A stretch of DNA of 64,000 nucleotides from Mycobacterium sp. (GTDB lineage Bacteria > Actinomycetota > Actinomycetes > Mycobacteriales > Mycobacteriaceae). The notes beneath the pieces were generated by a model that was not told the origin of the DNA, did not search any database, and was given only the letters and a program-made list of their open reading frames with translations. Below are positions 52,582 through 61,651 of this stretch, one piece after another; position 1 is the first letter of the stretch, and each line of letters opens with the position of its first letter. The DNA is taken from NCBI RefSeq assembly GCF_004298145.1, contig NZ_SCRH01000014.1:1-64000 (forward strand), given 5' to 3'. The position numbers and the translations under genes are program-made.

Positions 52582-53931
52582 TCAGTTGCCCAGGGTGGTG
52601 GCGCGCCCGGCGATACCGACCGCCTCCGCCGTCACCGGTGCGGCGGCCCCGGCCTGCAGGGCGAACTGCGTCATCCGGGTCCACGCGTCCCGGTCGCGCT
52701 GGCTGGCCTGGCGCCCGACGTGGGTGACCACGTCGACATCGGTGGCCTGCGCGCGCAGCTCGCCGGCCCGCGCCTGCTCCTTCGGGATATACCGGAACGG
52801 GTCGAATGAGTATGCGGCCATGGCGTTTTCGTGGGTGATCTTGTCGATGACCCGATCGTCGAGATGGCCCATGGTGGCGCTGATGTCCTCCGGCGCGAAC
52901 GGCCAGTTGCTATCGGAGTGCGGGAAGTCGGACTCCCAGCACAGCATGTCCTCGTTGAACCAATCCATGTTGTGTACACCGACCTTGTCGCTGATGAAGC
53001 AGGTGTAGAAATGCCGCTTGAACACATCGGTGGGGCCACTGTATCCCGGTGGGAACGTCGCCAGCGTCCACCCCGAGTGGCGGTTGTAGACGTGCTCGGC
53101 GCGCCACAGGAAGTACGGCATCCAGCCGACGTCGCCCTCGGTGAGCGAGAACTTCAGTTCTGGGAAGTCCGCCCAGAACTCGGCCCAGATCAGTTCGGTG
53201 AAGGTGAACATGCTCATCATCGACGAGGCGGTCATCTGCACGCTGGGCGGTGCGTCCGTCGACACCTGCGGCGAGCGCGAGGCGGAGCCGACGTGGGTGC
53301 ACAGCACCGTCTTGTTTTCACAGGCGGCCTCGAACAGCGGATACCAGTACTTGGTGTGAATGCTGGGCATCTGCAGGGCTTCCGGGTTCTCCGAGAACGT
53401 CACCGCGTGACAACCCTTGTCGGCCAGGCGTTTGACCTCCTTGGCGGCCTCGGCCACGTCGAACAGCGGCAGGATGCCGCACGGGATGAACCGGCCCGGA
53501 CACGCCCCGCACCATTCGTCGACGTGCCAGTCGTTGTAGGCCTTGATCATCACCAGGTTGACCCCGCGGTCGGGACCCTGGTTGAGGACCTGGCCGGAGA
53601 AGCCGGTGAAGTTCGGAAAGTTCAACCCCGCCAGCTGCCCGCCGGCGTTCATGTCGCGCACCCGCTCGTCGACGTTGAAGCAGCCCGGCCGCATTTCGTC
53701 GTAGCGCGAGGCGTCGATGTTGTACATCTCGCAGGGCTTGCCGGCCACGGCGTTCAGGCCCATGTTGCGGCCGCGGACGTCGCCGTAGTACCACTGCTGG
53801 ATGCCGTCGGGTTCGAGGACCACCCGCGGCGCCCGGTCCTTGTACTTGGCGGGCACATGGGCGTCGAACATGTCGGCCGGCTCGGCGATGTGATCATCCA
53901 CGCTGATCAGGATCAGATCGTCCTTGTTCAT
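52582..53931 (-). CDS. Amidohydrolase-2-family metal enzyme
   Basis: 449 residues from ATG 53931 (GAGG upstream). TIM-barrel amidohydrolase of the ACMSD-like group: the N-terminal DDHIAEPADMF gives the first metal His, THVGS the barrel His and WESDFPHSDS the metal Asp. Substrates in this group include decarboxylated or hydrolysed cyclic acids. It is the first gene of the six-gene operon, so its promoter lies at 53932-54232. Confidence 0.82.
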   Translation of the reverse strand: MNKDDLILISVDDHIAEPADMFDAHVPAKYKDRAPRVVLEPDGIQQWYYGDVRGRNMGLNAVAGKPCEMYNIDASRYDEMRPGCFNVDERVRDMNAGGQLAGLNFPNFTGFSGQVLNQGPDRGVNLVMIKAYNDWHVDEWCGACPGRFIPCGILPLFDVAEAAKEVKRLADKGCHAVTFSENPEALQMPSIHTKYWYPLFEAACENKTVLCTHVGSASRSPQVSTDAPPSVQMTASSMMSMFTFTELIWAEFWADFPELKFSLTEGDVGWMPYFLWRAEHVYNRHSGWTLATFPPGYSGPTDVFKRHFYTCFISDKVGVHNMDWFNEDMLCWESDFPHSDSNWPFAPEDISATMGHLDDRVIDKITHENAMAAYSFDPFRYIPKEQARAGELRAQATDVDVVTHVGRQASQRDRDAWTRMTQFALQAGAAAPVTAEAVGIAGRATTLGN

Positions 53932-54116
53932 GCCGCGCTCCTCGGTCAATTTATAGTGACTAGTAGATAATGGTGTTCATCACACTGTCAACGGTTCGCG
54001 TCGCGGTTCAACCTGGCGGTACAGCCCGCGTCTTCTGCTGCATGCCAACGTATACGGCGGCATCGGGCGCGGGCGCCCCCGCCCCGAACGGCGTGGCCGC
54101 GTCGTACCGGTACAAG

Positions 54117-54131
54117 TGGACTAATAGTCCA
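54117..54131. promoter_or_regulatory. Palindrome upstream of the LacI regulator
   Basis: TGGACTA-A-TAGTCCA, a perfect 15-base palindrome in the 301-base gap between the divergent amidohydrolase operon and LacI. It lacks the central CG of classic LacI sites. Possible operator for LacI autoregulation and the divergent operon. The rest of the gap shows a T/A-rich amidohydrolase promoter (near 53950) and nothing else. Confidence 0.6.
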
Positions 54132-54232
54132 TCACACGGTGCAGCGCCTGGCCGCACCGCAAGGCATCGTGCAGTGCGGATTGGCCTCGCATGCCACCAT
54201 GGGGCATGACCGGGCCCGGAAGGTAACGGAAG

Positions 54233-55210
54233 TTGAGCACCCCCAAAGCTGCGCGTCCGACCACCGCGGATGTGGCCCGATTGGCCAGCGTGTCGACCGC
54301 CACGGTCAGCTATGTGCTGAACAACGCGCAGGGCCGCCGGATCTCCCCCGAAACCCGCGACGCCGTCTACCGGGCGGCCAAACTCTTGGGTTACCGGCCC
54401 AATCTCGCCGCCCGCAACCTCGCGCGCGGCAAAAGCGGTGTCGTGCTTTACGTGGTGCCGCACGTGGCCGTGGGCGAGATGCCGATGCAGGCGGGTAGCC
54501 GCATGACCACGGCACTGGCGCGCGAAGGGTTGCTTCAGGTACAGATTTTCGAGACCGACGACGATCATCATGTGGTCGACGCGATCGAGAACCTGGACCC
54601 GGTCGCGATCACCAGCCTGTTCCCGCTGAGCGCCGCCGCCCGTCACGCGGTGACCAAGGCCGGCATCCCGCACATCGAGATCGGGACGCTGCCCGCGCTC
54701 AAGAACCCGCATCTTTCGGTCGGCGAGATGCGCGTCGAGCACCTCGTCGAGCGCGGACATCGGCGAATCGCGTTCGCCTACACTGGGATTGCCCGATGGC
54801 GGCCGTTGGGCGACTACTGGTTCGAGGGCGTTTCGCGAGCGGCGCAATCGCGCGACCTGCCGCCCGTCCGGGTCGACCAGGTCACACTGGACAACGCCGC
54901 CGACGTAGTCACCGGCTGGGTGGGCGACGGGGTGACCGCCGTCTGCGCCCAAAGCGACGAGATCGCCTGCCTCGTCCTCTACGGCATCCATCAGGCGCGG
55001 CTGCGGTGTCCCGGCGACCTCGCGGTGATGGGCGTCGACGCCAGCCCCATGGGCATGGTCAGCACGCCGCCGCTGACCACGGTTCAATTCGATCCCTGCG
55101 CGGTCGCCGAAGCCGCGCTCGCCGCGGTCTTCGAACGGCTGGGGCAACCCGCCCCGCCCTCCCCCGAACTCACCGACATCGCCCACCTCGTGGTGCGGTC
55201 GTCGACCTGA
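54233..55210 (+). CDS. LacI-family regulator
   Basis: 325 residues from TTG 54233. LacI HTH: TTADVARLASVSTATVSYVLNNAQGRRISPETRDAVYRAAKLLGYRPN; a periplasmic-binding-like C-terminal domain follows, ending with VAVMGVDASPMGMVSTPPLTTVQFD. Most LacI proteins sense sugars, but here the neighbours are CoA-pathway genes. Divergent from the amidohydrolase operon. Confidence 0.87.
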   Translation: MSTPKAARPTTADVARLASVSTATVSYVLNNAQGRRISPETRDAVYRAAKLLGYRPNLAARNLARGKSGVVLYVVPHVAVGEMPMQAGSRMTTALAREGLLQVQIFETDDDHHVVDAIENLDPVAITSLFPLSAAARHAVTKAGIPHIEIGTLPALKNPHLSVGEMRVEHLVERGHRRIAFAYTGIARWRPLGDYWFEGVSRAAQSRDLPPVRVDQVTLDNAADVVTGWVGDGVTAVCAQSDEIACLVLYGIHQARLRCPGDLAVMGVDASPMGMVSTPPLTTVQFDPCAVAEAALAAVFERLGQPAPPSPELTDIAHLVVRSST

Positions 55211-55213
55211 ACG

Positions 55214-55627
55214 TCAGTCGGCGGGCTCGTAACGCAGCAGCGTGACGTCGTGCTCCGGATAGTCGCAGAACACCGGCCTCACCCGCATCCCCACCTCGAG
55301 GCGGGCCGGGTCAACGTTGACCATCTCGGTGGAAAACCTTGGTCCCTCGTCCCATTCGACGATGGCGAGCAGCTGTGGCACCGCATCGGCGAAATGCGGG
55401 CTGACCGGCCGGTGGGCCACCGTGTAGGAGTACAGCGTCCCCATCCCGGAGATCTCGCGCCATTCCAGATCATCGGCCAGGGTGCGCGGCGCACGCACCC
55501 GTGGATAGAACACATAGGCCTGTAGCGACGGCGAATACTGGATGGCGATGCGATGCTCGGCCAGCGCGTCCCAGAACGGTGCGCTGGTAGGCGTTTTGAC
55601 GGGCATCGGCCGCTCGAAGGTGGGCAT
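55214..55627 (-). CDS. DUF35 OB-fold protein without zinc ribbon
   Basis: 137 residues. The OB-fold half is normal (GTLYSYTVAHRPVSPHFADAVPQLLAIVEWDEG), but the zinc-ribbon segment reads QYSPSLQAYVFYPRVRAPRT, with all four cysteines gone. The family normally uses the ribbon in partner contact. It follows the thiolase-like gene by six bases, so it should be that protein's partner. Confidence 0.82.
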   Translation of the reverse strand: MPTFERPMPVKTPTSAPFWDALAEHRIAIQYSPSLQAYVFYPRVRAPRTLADDLEWREISGMGTLYSYTVAHRPVSPHFADAVPQLLAIVEWDEGPRFSTEMVNVDPARLEVGMRVRPVFCDYPEHDVTLLRYEPAD

Positions 55628-55633
55628 GGGCGA

Positions 55634-56842
55634 TCAATCTCCCTCGAGGATGAGCGTGGTCTGCTCGGACAGGATGCCGCCGTTGCCGGACACGAACGCG
55701 CGGTGACAGTCGTCGACCTGCGCCGCTCCCGCGCGGCCCATGATCTGGCGGGTGGCGTCGCAGATGTGGTGCATGCCGCCCGCCAAACCCGCTTGGCCGA
55801 AACCCAATTGCCCGCCGGCGGTATTGAGCGGGAAGTCGCCGCGGAAGGTGAGGTCATGCCCGGCGACGAATTCCATCCCCTTGCCCTTCTCGCAGAACCC
55901 GGCATCTTCGAGCGAGAGCAGCACGGTGATGGTGTAGCAGTCGTAGATCGAGACCATGTCCATCTGCTCGCGGGTCAGGTCGGTCATGGCGAACGCCGTG
56001 TCGGCTGCGGCGGCGATCGGGGTGCGCAACAGGTCCTCGGCGTACGTCGGGGTCTTGAACGGCACGTGTTCGCCAAATCCCTTGACCCACACCGGCCGAT
56101 TGCGCGAGCGTTGGGCAACGTCGGCGTTGGCGACCACGACGGCGGCGCCCCCCACGCACGGCATGACGATCTCCAGCATGTGCAGCGGGTCGGCGATGAC
56201 CGGGCTGGCCAGGACGTCGTCGACGGTCAGTGGCTTGTCCTTCCAGATAGCACCCTCGGTGTGATTGGCGTTGGTGCGCTGGTCGACGACGATCTTGGCC
56301 ATCGCCCGCTCGTCGTAGCCGTAGATCGCCGCATAGCGTTGGGCCACCTGTCCGTACGGGCCGTTCTGGCCGAGGTTTCCGTAGGGTATCTCGAATTCGG
56401 CTTGGGGAGAGCCGTACTGGTTGCTCGAGGACCCGAAATACAATGCGTCGCCCAGCGATCTGGGCTTTTTCGGCGACATCGGGGTGATGTATCGGGCGGG
56501 CAGCGCGCACAACACTGCGTCGCAGATGCCGAGTTCGACGGCGGCGGCGGCCCGCCACACCATGGCCGCGGCGCTGGCTCCGCCCAGGTCCACGTGTTCG
56601 GCGAACCTCGCTCCCACTCCGAGGTATTCGGCGATGGTGGAGGGGACGAAGATCTCCGACTCGGCCAGATGTGACGCCACAATGCCGTCGACAAGCTCGA
56701 AGGGCAGTCCCGCGTCGGCGAGTGCGGCGGCGCCGAGTTCCGCCCATTGTTCGATGGCGAACGGTGCGGGTGCCGCCTTGGTCATGCGTTCGGGCGCAAG
56801 TTCGACGTACCCGACGATCGCGGCTTGGCCACGTAATCCCAT
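55634..56842 (-). CDS. Thiolase-like protein (second, lipid-transfer/aldolase type)
   Basis: 402 residues, thiolase fold. At the nucleophile position the sequence is DLGGASAAAMVWRAAAAV, without Cys. Later motifs are CVGGAAVVVANAD, SIYDCYTITVLLSLED and the C-terminal SGNGG. Like the product of 48759-49925, it is paired with DUF35, so a retro-aldolase is inferred. Three-gene operon with the acyl-CoA dehydrogenase (eight-base gap). Confidence 0.82.
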   Translation of the reverse strand: MGLRGQAAIVGYVELAPERMTKAAPAPFAIEQWAELGAAALADAGLPFELVDGIVASHLAESEIFVPSTIAEYLGVGARFAEHVDLGGASAAAMVWRAAAAVELGICDAVLCALPARYITPMSPKKPRSLGDALYFGSSSNQYGSPQAEFEIPYGNLGQNGPYGQVAQRYAAIYGYDERAMAKIVVDQRTNANHTEGAIWKDKPLTVDDVLASPVIADPLHMLEIVMPCVGGAAVVVANADVAQRSRNRPVWVKGFGEHVPFKTPTYAEDLLRTPIAAAADTAFAMTDLTREQMDMVSIYDCYTITVLLSLEDAGFCEKGKGMEFVAGHDLTFRGDFPLNTAGGQLGFGQAGLAGGMHHICDATRQIMGRAGAAQVDDCHRAFVSGNGGILSEQTTLILEGD

Positions 56843-56850
56843 GAGCTGTC

Positions 56851-59076
56851 CTACTTTCGGGGTAATCCGAGGATCATCTGCGCGATGATGTTGAGCTGAA
56901 TCTCCCTGGTTCCCCCGCCGATCAGCTCGGCCGGCAGATGTAGATAGGGCTCCACGACCGCGGTGTCGGGGTCGTCGACCATGGCGATCTTCCCGGTTAG
57001 CTGCAGTGTGGCCTGGAAGGTGCGCCGCAGCAACACATTCATCGCGACCTTGGCGATGCTGGACGCCGGCCCGGACGCCTGGCCGTCGAGCAGCCGAATG
57101 GTTTCCCGCACCCCGAGTGCCCTGATCGCGTTGGTGTAGGCGTCGAGTTCGCCGAGCTCACGCAACGCGTCGTCGCGGTCGGGTCCGGGTTGAGCGGCGA
57201 GCCGGCGCAGTGCGACGGCCCGGTCGAACTTCACGTATCCGCTGATGGCCGAACGCTCTTCGGCCATCGTGGCGATCGCGAGGCTCCAACCGTCGGTCGG
57301 GCCGCCCAGCAGCATCTCGTCGGGAACGAAGACGTCGTTGAGGAATACCTCGTTGAAGTGTGCCTGGCCGGTCGCCGTCTTGATCGGCTGGATCTCCACC
57401 CCGGGGGAACGCATATCGAGGATGAAATAGCCGATACCGCGGTGCTTGCCAGCTTCGGGGTCGGTGCGCGCGAGTAGCGCACCCAGGTCGGCGTATTGGG
57501 CCAGCGACGTCCAGATCTTGTGGCCGTTGATCCGCCAGCCACCATCGACCTTGGTCGCGCGGGTGGCCAGCGACGCGAGGTCGGAGCCGGCTCCCGGCTC
57601 ACTGAACAACTGACACCACAGGATGTCGCCGCGTTGCGTCGCCGGGATCAGCCTTTCCTGCAAGTCTTTTGGTGCGGCGGCCAACACCGAGGGCAGGATC
57701 CATTCGGCGATGCTCAGCGAGGGCCGAACCAGAGCGGGTCGCTTGGCGAACTCCTCGTCGATGATGAGCTGTTTCAACGGATCCGCATCGACGCCCCACG
57801 GCGCCGGCCAGTGCGGCGCCATGAGACCGGCGTCGGCGATCAACGTGCGTTGCGGCCCGGTGGCGAGGTGCTCATAATCGCCGTGCGGTGCGGGTTTGTC
57901 GTTGCGCAACTGCAGGGCCGCATCGAGCGTCTCGGCCACCCAGGAACGGAATTCGGATTCCGCGTCGCCGAGATTCACCGACATGTCGCGCGTCTGGGTG
58001 CACGTGAGCTCCCCCAGCCGTCGCGCCCAGCGGTTCGCCGGACCGATCGACCCCGCCAGACTGATGGCGCGCCGCCAGTACAGGTGCACGTCGTGTTCCC
58101 AGGTGAAGCCGATGGCACCGAGCATCGTCAACGCGTCGAGCACCAGATCCGGGGCGGGTGAGATTGCGTTCACGGCCGCTCCGGCGGCGGCCATCCGGTG
58201 CTGATCGAGTGATTCGTCGACGGCGCGCACCGCGTCCCAGGCCGCCGCGGTGGCCAACTCGCTGTTGACCAACAGCATTGCCGCACTGTGTTGCAACGCC
58301 TGGAACGTGCCGATCACCTTGCCGAATTGTTCGCGGCTGCGCAGGTGGGCGGTGACGGCCTGCAGGCACCACTGGACGATGCCGGCCATCGTGCTGGCGA
58401 CGAGTCCCAACAGCACACAGCGTGCCCGCTCGGGGTCGATCCCGGTGAGCACTTCGGAGTCCGTTGCGGTGTAGTCGTCGAGGTGCAGGATCCCGGCATC
58501 GGCGACGAGGTCGGTCCCGGAGACGGATTCGACCGTCACCGTGGACTTTTGGGTGTCGACCGGAGCCCAGACGACGTCGCCGTCCTGGGTCTGCGCGCCC
58601 ACCAGGATGATCCGTGCCGCGCACACGCCCGGGGTGACGTCCGACGCACCGCTGATCAGCCATCGCCCGTTCCCGGCCCGCGCGCGCAGGTCACCGTCGC
58701 CCGGAAGCACGACCGCGGCGGTCACACCGGCCGCGAGATCGCGCACCAGTGATTGCGCCCCCGGTGTCGGTTCGGCGAGTAATGCGACCGCGCCCGCGGC
58801 GACCGTCGACAGCAGCGGACCCGGCAACAACGACTTGCCCGCCGACTCCAGCACGCATGCGGCGTCGATCAGACGTCCGCCCTGGCCGCCGAGGTCCTCC
58901 GGCAGATGCACGGCATGAAACCCATTGGCGACCAGCGCATTCCACCATCCGGGAAGGTGGCCCGCCGCGAGCTCGTCGAAGCCGTCGCGCGTGGTCGCGA
59001 TCGGAGCGTTCCGGGCGGCGAACTGCCCGACGGCGTCGCTGAGCTCCTGTTGCTCCGGGCTCAGTCCCAGGCTCAT
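56851..59076 (-). CDS. Fused double acyl-CoA dehydrogenase (FadE34-like)
   Basis: 741 residues: two acyl-CoA dehydrogenase units in one chain. The C-terminal unit has the flavin/substrate motif [17 protein letters not shown] and the ending [33 protein letters not shown]. The N-terminal unit is more diverged. FadE34 of M. tuberculosis has this layout and acts on sterol side chains. First gene of its operon. Confidence 0.87.
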   Translation of the reverse strand: MSLGLSPEQQELSDAVGQFAARNAPIATTRDGFDELAAGHLPGWWNALVANGFHAVHLPEDLGGQGGRLIDAACVLESAGKSLLPGPLLSTVAAGAVALLAEPTPGAQSLVRDLAAGVTAAVVLPGDGDLRARAGNGRWLISGASDVTPGVCAARIILVGAQTQDGDVVWAPVDTQKSTVTVESVSGTDLVADAGILHLDDYTATDSEVLTGIDPERARCVLLGLVASTMAGIVQWCLQAVTAHLRSREQFGKVIGTFQALQHSAAMLLVNSELATAAAWDAVRAVDESLDQHRMAAAGAAVNAISPAPDLVLDALTMLGAIGFTWEHDVHLYWRRAISLAGSIGPANRWARRLGELTCTQTRDMSVNLGDAESEFRSWVAETLDAALQLRNDKPAPHGDYEHLATGPQRTLIADAGLMAPHWPAPWGVDADPLKQLIIDEEFAKRPALVRPSLSIAEWILPSVLAAAPKDLQERLIPATQRGDILWCQLFSEPGAGSDLASLATRATKVDGGWRINGHKIWTSLAQYADLGALLARTDPEAGKHRGIGYFILDMRSPGVEIQPIKTATGQAHFNEVFLNDVFVPDEMLLGGPTDGWSLAIATMAEERSAISGYVKFDRAVALRRLAAQPGPDRDDALRELGELDAYTNAIRALGVRETIRLLDGQASGPASSIAKVAMNVLLRRTFQATLQLTGKIAMVDDPDTAVVEPYLHLPAELIGGGTREIQLNIIAQMILGLPRK

Positions 59077-59185
59077 GTGGGCGGCCGCGATGTGACAGAC
59101 GTTGGCCGCACGGACTGATACCCTCTCGACTCCTATGGCGCCGACCCGCTGCGCCCGGCTTCGCCGCGCTTGCGATCACCGCGTC

Positions 59186-59206
59186 GGCGAGACGGACCGT
59201 CTCGCC
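59186..59206. promoter_or_regulatory. 21-base TetR palindrome
   Basis: GGCGAGACGG, central A, CCGTCTCGCC: a perfect palindrome in the gap between the divergent acyl-CoA dehydrogenase operon and a TetR gene. Its 13-base core recurs at 46002 before the acyl-CoA ligase. Likely bound by the adjacent TetR. Confidence 0.8.
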
Positions 59207-59273
59207 GTGTGGCAGACTACCGGGGGTAGTCAGGTTATGTAAAGCGGGCCAGCGCAGCAGTGAGGACCATCAG

Positions 59274-59870
59274 ATGCCAAGCGATCTCACCGCGGTGAGC
59301 GCGCCGGCGAACTCCCCCCGGCGTCGCAGCGAGAAGTCCCGCACGGCCATCGTCACCGCCACCCGTGAACTGCTGCTCGAGCGCGGGTTCGACGGCCTGA
59401 CCATCGAGGCGGTCGCCGCGCGCGCCGGTGTGGGCAAGCAAACCATCTACCGCTGGTGGCCCACCCGTCCCGCGCTGGTCGCCGACGTCATGCTCGAAGA
59501 CGCCGACAAGCTTCTCTCGTCGGTCGACCACAGCGGCAGCCTCGCCGGCGACCTGGTGGGCTGGGTGGGCAAGCTGTTCACCAGCCTGACCACACCGCGA
59601 GGCTCGGCCATGCTGCGAACGCTGACCGTAGCCTGCATGGAACACGAGGACACCGCCGTCAAGCTGCGCGCCGGATTCAGTGCGCCGCTGCACGACCGCG
59701 TCCGGGCCCGGCTGCTCGCCGACGGGATCGATGCGGCCACCGCCGAGTCGGCCGCGGATGCGATCGTCGGCGGCGTGGTCTATCCGATCCTGTCCGGCGC
59801 GCAGCCCTACTCCCGACGGCGGGCCGAACGGACCACCCGCCTCATCGTGGATGCCCTCACCGGAAGCTGA
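59274..59870 (+). CDS. TetR-family regulator of the catabolic cluster
   Basis: 198 residues. [37 protein letters not shown] follows GAGGA. Divergent from the acyl-CoA dehydrogenase operon over a perfect palindrome, and the same core lies at the ligase promoter 13 kb away, so I infer one regulon. Ligand unknown; an acyl-CoA is plausible. Confidence 0.87.
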   Translation: MPSDLTAVSAPANSPRRRSEKSRTAIVTATRELLLERGFDGLTIEAVAARAGVGKQTIYRWWPTRPALVADVMLEDADKLLSSVDHSGSLAGDLVGWVGKLFTSLTTPRGSAMLRTLTVACMEHEDTAVKLRAGFSAPLHDRVRARLLADGIDAATAESAADAIVGGVVYPILSGAQPYSRRRAERTTRLIVDALTGS

Positions 59871-59880
59871 CCACCGTCGG

Positions 59881-60495
59881 TCACCGGACCGCAATCGCGG
59901 CCAGGCCCTGGCTGATTCGTTCGGGCAACGACCCACCGTCGCTCAGCCAATCGTCGAGCGCGATGCGCACGGCCGCCATCGCCAACGCACCGATCAGGCG
60001 CGGCCGCGGGTCCTGCGCGGTCAGCCGCGGCAGCCGCGGCGCGACGAACTCGGCGATCGCCAACTCATAGCGCACATAAATGTGCAGTGTCCACGCATCC
60101 AGCGTCTCGGACGACCTTGTCAGCGTGGCCAACTCGCGGATCTGGTCTTCGATCTCCGCGAAGCCACGCGCGAGTTCGCCGAAAGCGCCGGCGACCGCCT
60201 CGATCGCGCTCAGCTCCGGCGGTTGCGCCGCGAGGGCCGCGGTGATGCGGTTCAGCCAGTGGGCGTTCATGCCCTCGGCCACGGCGTCTTCCTTGGAATT
60301 GAAGTAGCGGAAGAACGTCGCCCGACCGATATCGGCGGCGTCGGCGATGCGGTCCACGGTTGCCCCCGCCAGACCCCGGCCGGCGACCAGCTGGGCGGCG
60401 GCGGTGGCAATGCGCTGACGCATCGCCGCTCGCTTCCGCTCGGCCAGCGACGTCGCAGGCACCAAAGCAGGCACCGAAGCAGACGCACCAGACAT
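59881..60495 (-). CDS. TetR-family regulator
   Basis: 204 residues. HTH: ATVDRIADAADIGRATFFRYFNSKEDAV. It is convergent with the previous TetR gene (10-base gap) and divergent from the DUF1214 gene. Two palindromes fill the 61-base spacer, a clear autoregulation layout. Confidence 0.87.
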   Translation of the reverse strand: MSGASASVPALVPATSLAERKRAAMRQRIATAAAQLVAGRGLAGATVDRIADAADIGRATFFRYFNSKEDAVAEGMNAHWLNRITAALAAQPPELSAIEAVAGAFGELARGFAEIEDQIRELATLTRSSETLDAWTLHIYVRYELAIAEFVAPRLPRLTAQDPRPRLIGALAMAAVRIALDDWLSDGGSLPERISQGLAAIAVR

Positions 60496-60530
60496 GCCCC
60501 ACCCTGTTCTCGCGAATCGACACCAACGCC

Positions 60531-60564
60531 CTAAGACATAGTCTTAGCATGAGACGATGTCTCA
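60531..60564. promoter_or_regulatory. Two adjacent TetR palindromes
   Basis: CTAAGAC-ATA-GTCTTAG (60531-60547) and TGAGAC-GAT-GTCTCA (60550-60564). Both have AGAC/GTCT arms with three-base centres. The ATG of the DUF1214 gene (60557) lies inside the second, so the repressor would sit on the start of the message. Confidence 0.8.
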
Positions 60565-61651
60565 GACTGGTGATCCGTCCGATCAGACCGCCCCGAAGGC
60601 GCGCGCCGCGCTGTCGTTCTTCCAGCAGATGCTCACCGATGTCACCAGGATCGTGACCGAGGACGCCGAGTCCGAGCGGGAACTGGCCGAAGGGTTGCGG
60701 ATGGTGGCCCGGGTGTCCTCACTGTGTGCGCAGATGTCGGTCGAGGCCGACCCCGAACGGCCGTCGTTTTTCGACATGTGTTCGGACAACCGGATGGTCG
60801 GCGGTCCCAATCCCGACGGCAACTACTACCTGGCGATGATCCGCGGCGACCGCCGCTACCGGATCACCGGTTCCCGCGGCACCAGCGCCTACCTCGGCTT
60901 TCAGATCCTCGCCGGCACCGGACTGACCCCGCGCCGGATGGCGGGCTACGTCAGCGACGTCGACCTCGAGCTCAAGGCGGGCGAATTCTCGCTGGTTCTC
61001 TCGGCCGACGAACCGCCCGACCCGGCCGGCGCGCAGTGGGTGAAGATCCCAGCCGACGCGTCGTCGGTGGTCGTTCGGGAGTACATCGGTGACCGGGCGC
61101 GAGAGGAATTGGCCGCGCCGCACATCGAGGCGTTGGACCCGGGCCCGCTGACGACGCCGACCGACGACGACCTCGCCGATCAGTTCACCGCGATGGCGTG
61201 GTCGCTCATGAAACTCACGACCCTGCACCGCACCATCAAGCCGGAACTCCTGGAAACCCCGAACACCTTGTTGACAGCCCAGGCCGCCGATCTGGGCGCG
61301 GCCGACACCACGCCCGACAACCTCTACATGATGGGGACCTTTCGGCTCGAGCCCGGGCAGGCCCTCGTTCTCGACATCACGCCGCCCGACACGCGGTACT
61401 GGAACGTCACGCTGGAAAGCATCTGGCATGAATGCCTGGAGCCGCGCCGCCGGCACAGCTCGGTGACGAATCGCGGTGTGCGGCCCGGCGCCGACGGCCG
61501 GGTGCGGATCGCGATCTCCGCGCAAGACTTCGGGTTTGGCCACTGGCTCGACACCGGTGGCCGGCATCGCGGCTTCATCGTCCTGCGCTGGCTGGACAAC
61601 CCGAGCCCGCCCGAAGTCACGGTATCGGTGCGCCAAGGACAGGAGCGGTAA
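60557..61651 (+). CDS. DUF1214 protein
   Basis: 364-residue soluble protein. The C-terminal third carries the DUF1214 pattern (DITPPDTRYWNVTLESIWHECLEP, HWLDTGGRHRGFIVLRWLD). The N-terminal two thirds resemble the DUF1254-like partner region. No Shine-Dalgarno precedes ATG 60557, consistent with a leaderless message. Its stop overlaps the sulfotransferase start (TAATG). Function unknown. Confidence 0.78.
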   Translation: MSQTGDPSDQTAPKARAALSFFQQMLTDVTRIVTEDAESERELAEGLRMVARVSSLCAQMSVEADPERPSFFDMCSDNRMVGGPNPDGNYYLAMIRGDRRYRITGSRGTSAYLGFQILAGTGLTPRRMAGYVSDVDLELKAGEFSLVLSADEPPDPAGAQWVKIPADASSVVVREYIGDRAREELAAPHIEALDPGPLTTPTDDDLADQFTAMAWSLMKLTTLHRTIKPELLETPNTLLTAQAADLGAADTTPDNLYMMGTFRLEPGQALVLDITPPDTRYWNVTLESIWHECLEPRRRHSSVTNRGVRPGADGRVRIAISAQDFGFGHWLDTGGRHRGFIVLRWLDNPSPPEVTVSVRQGQER

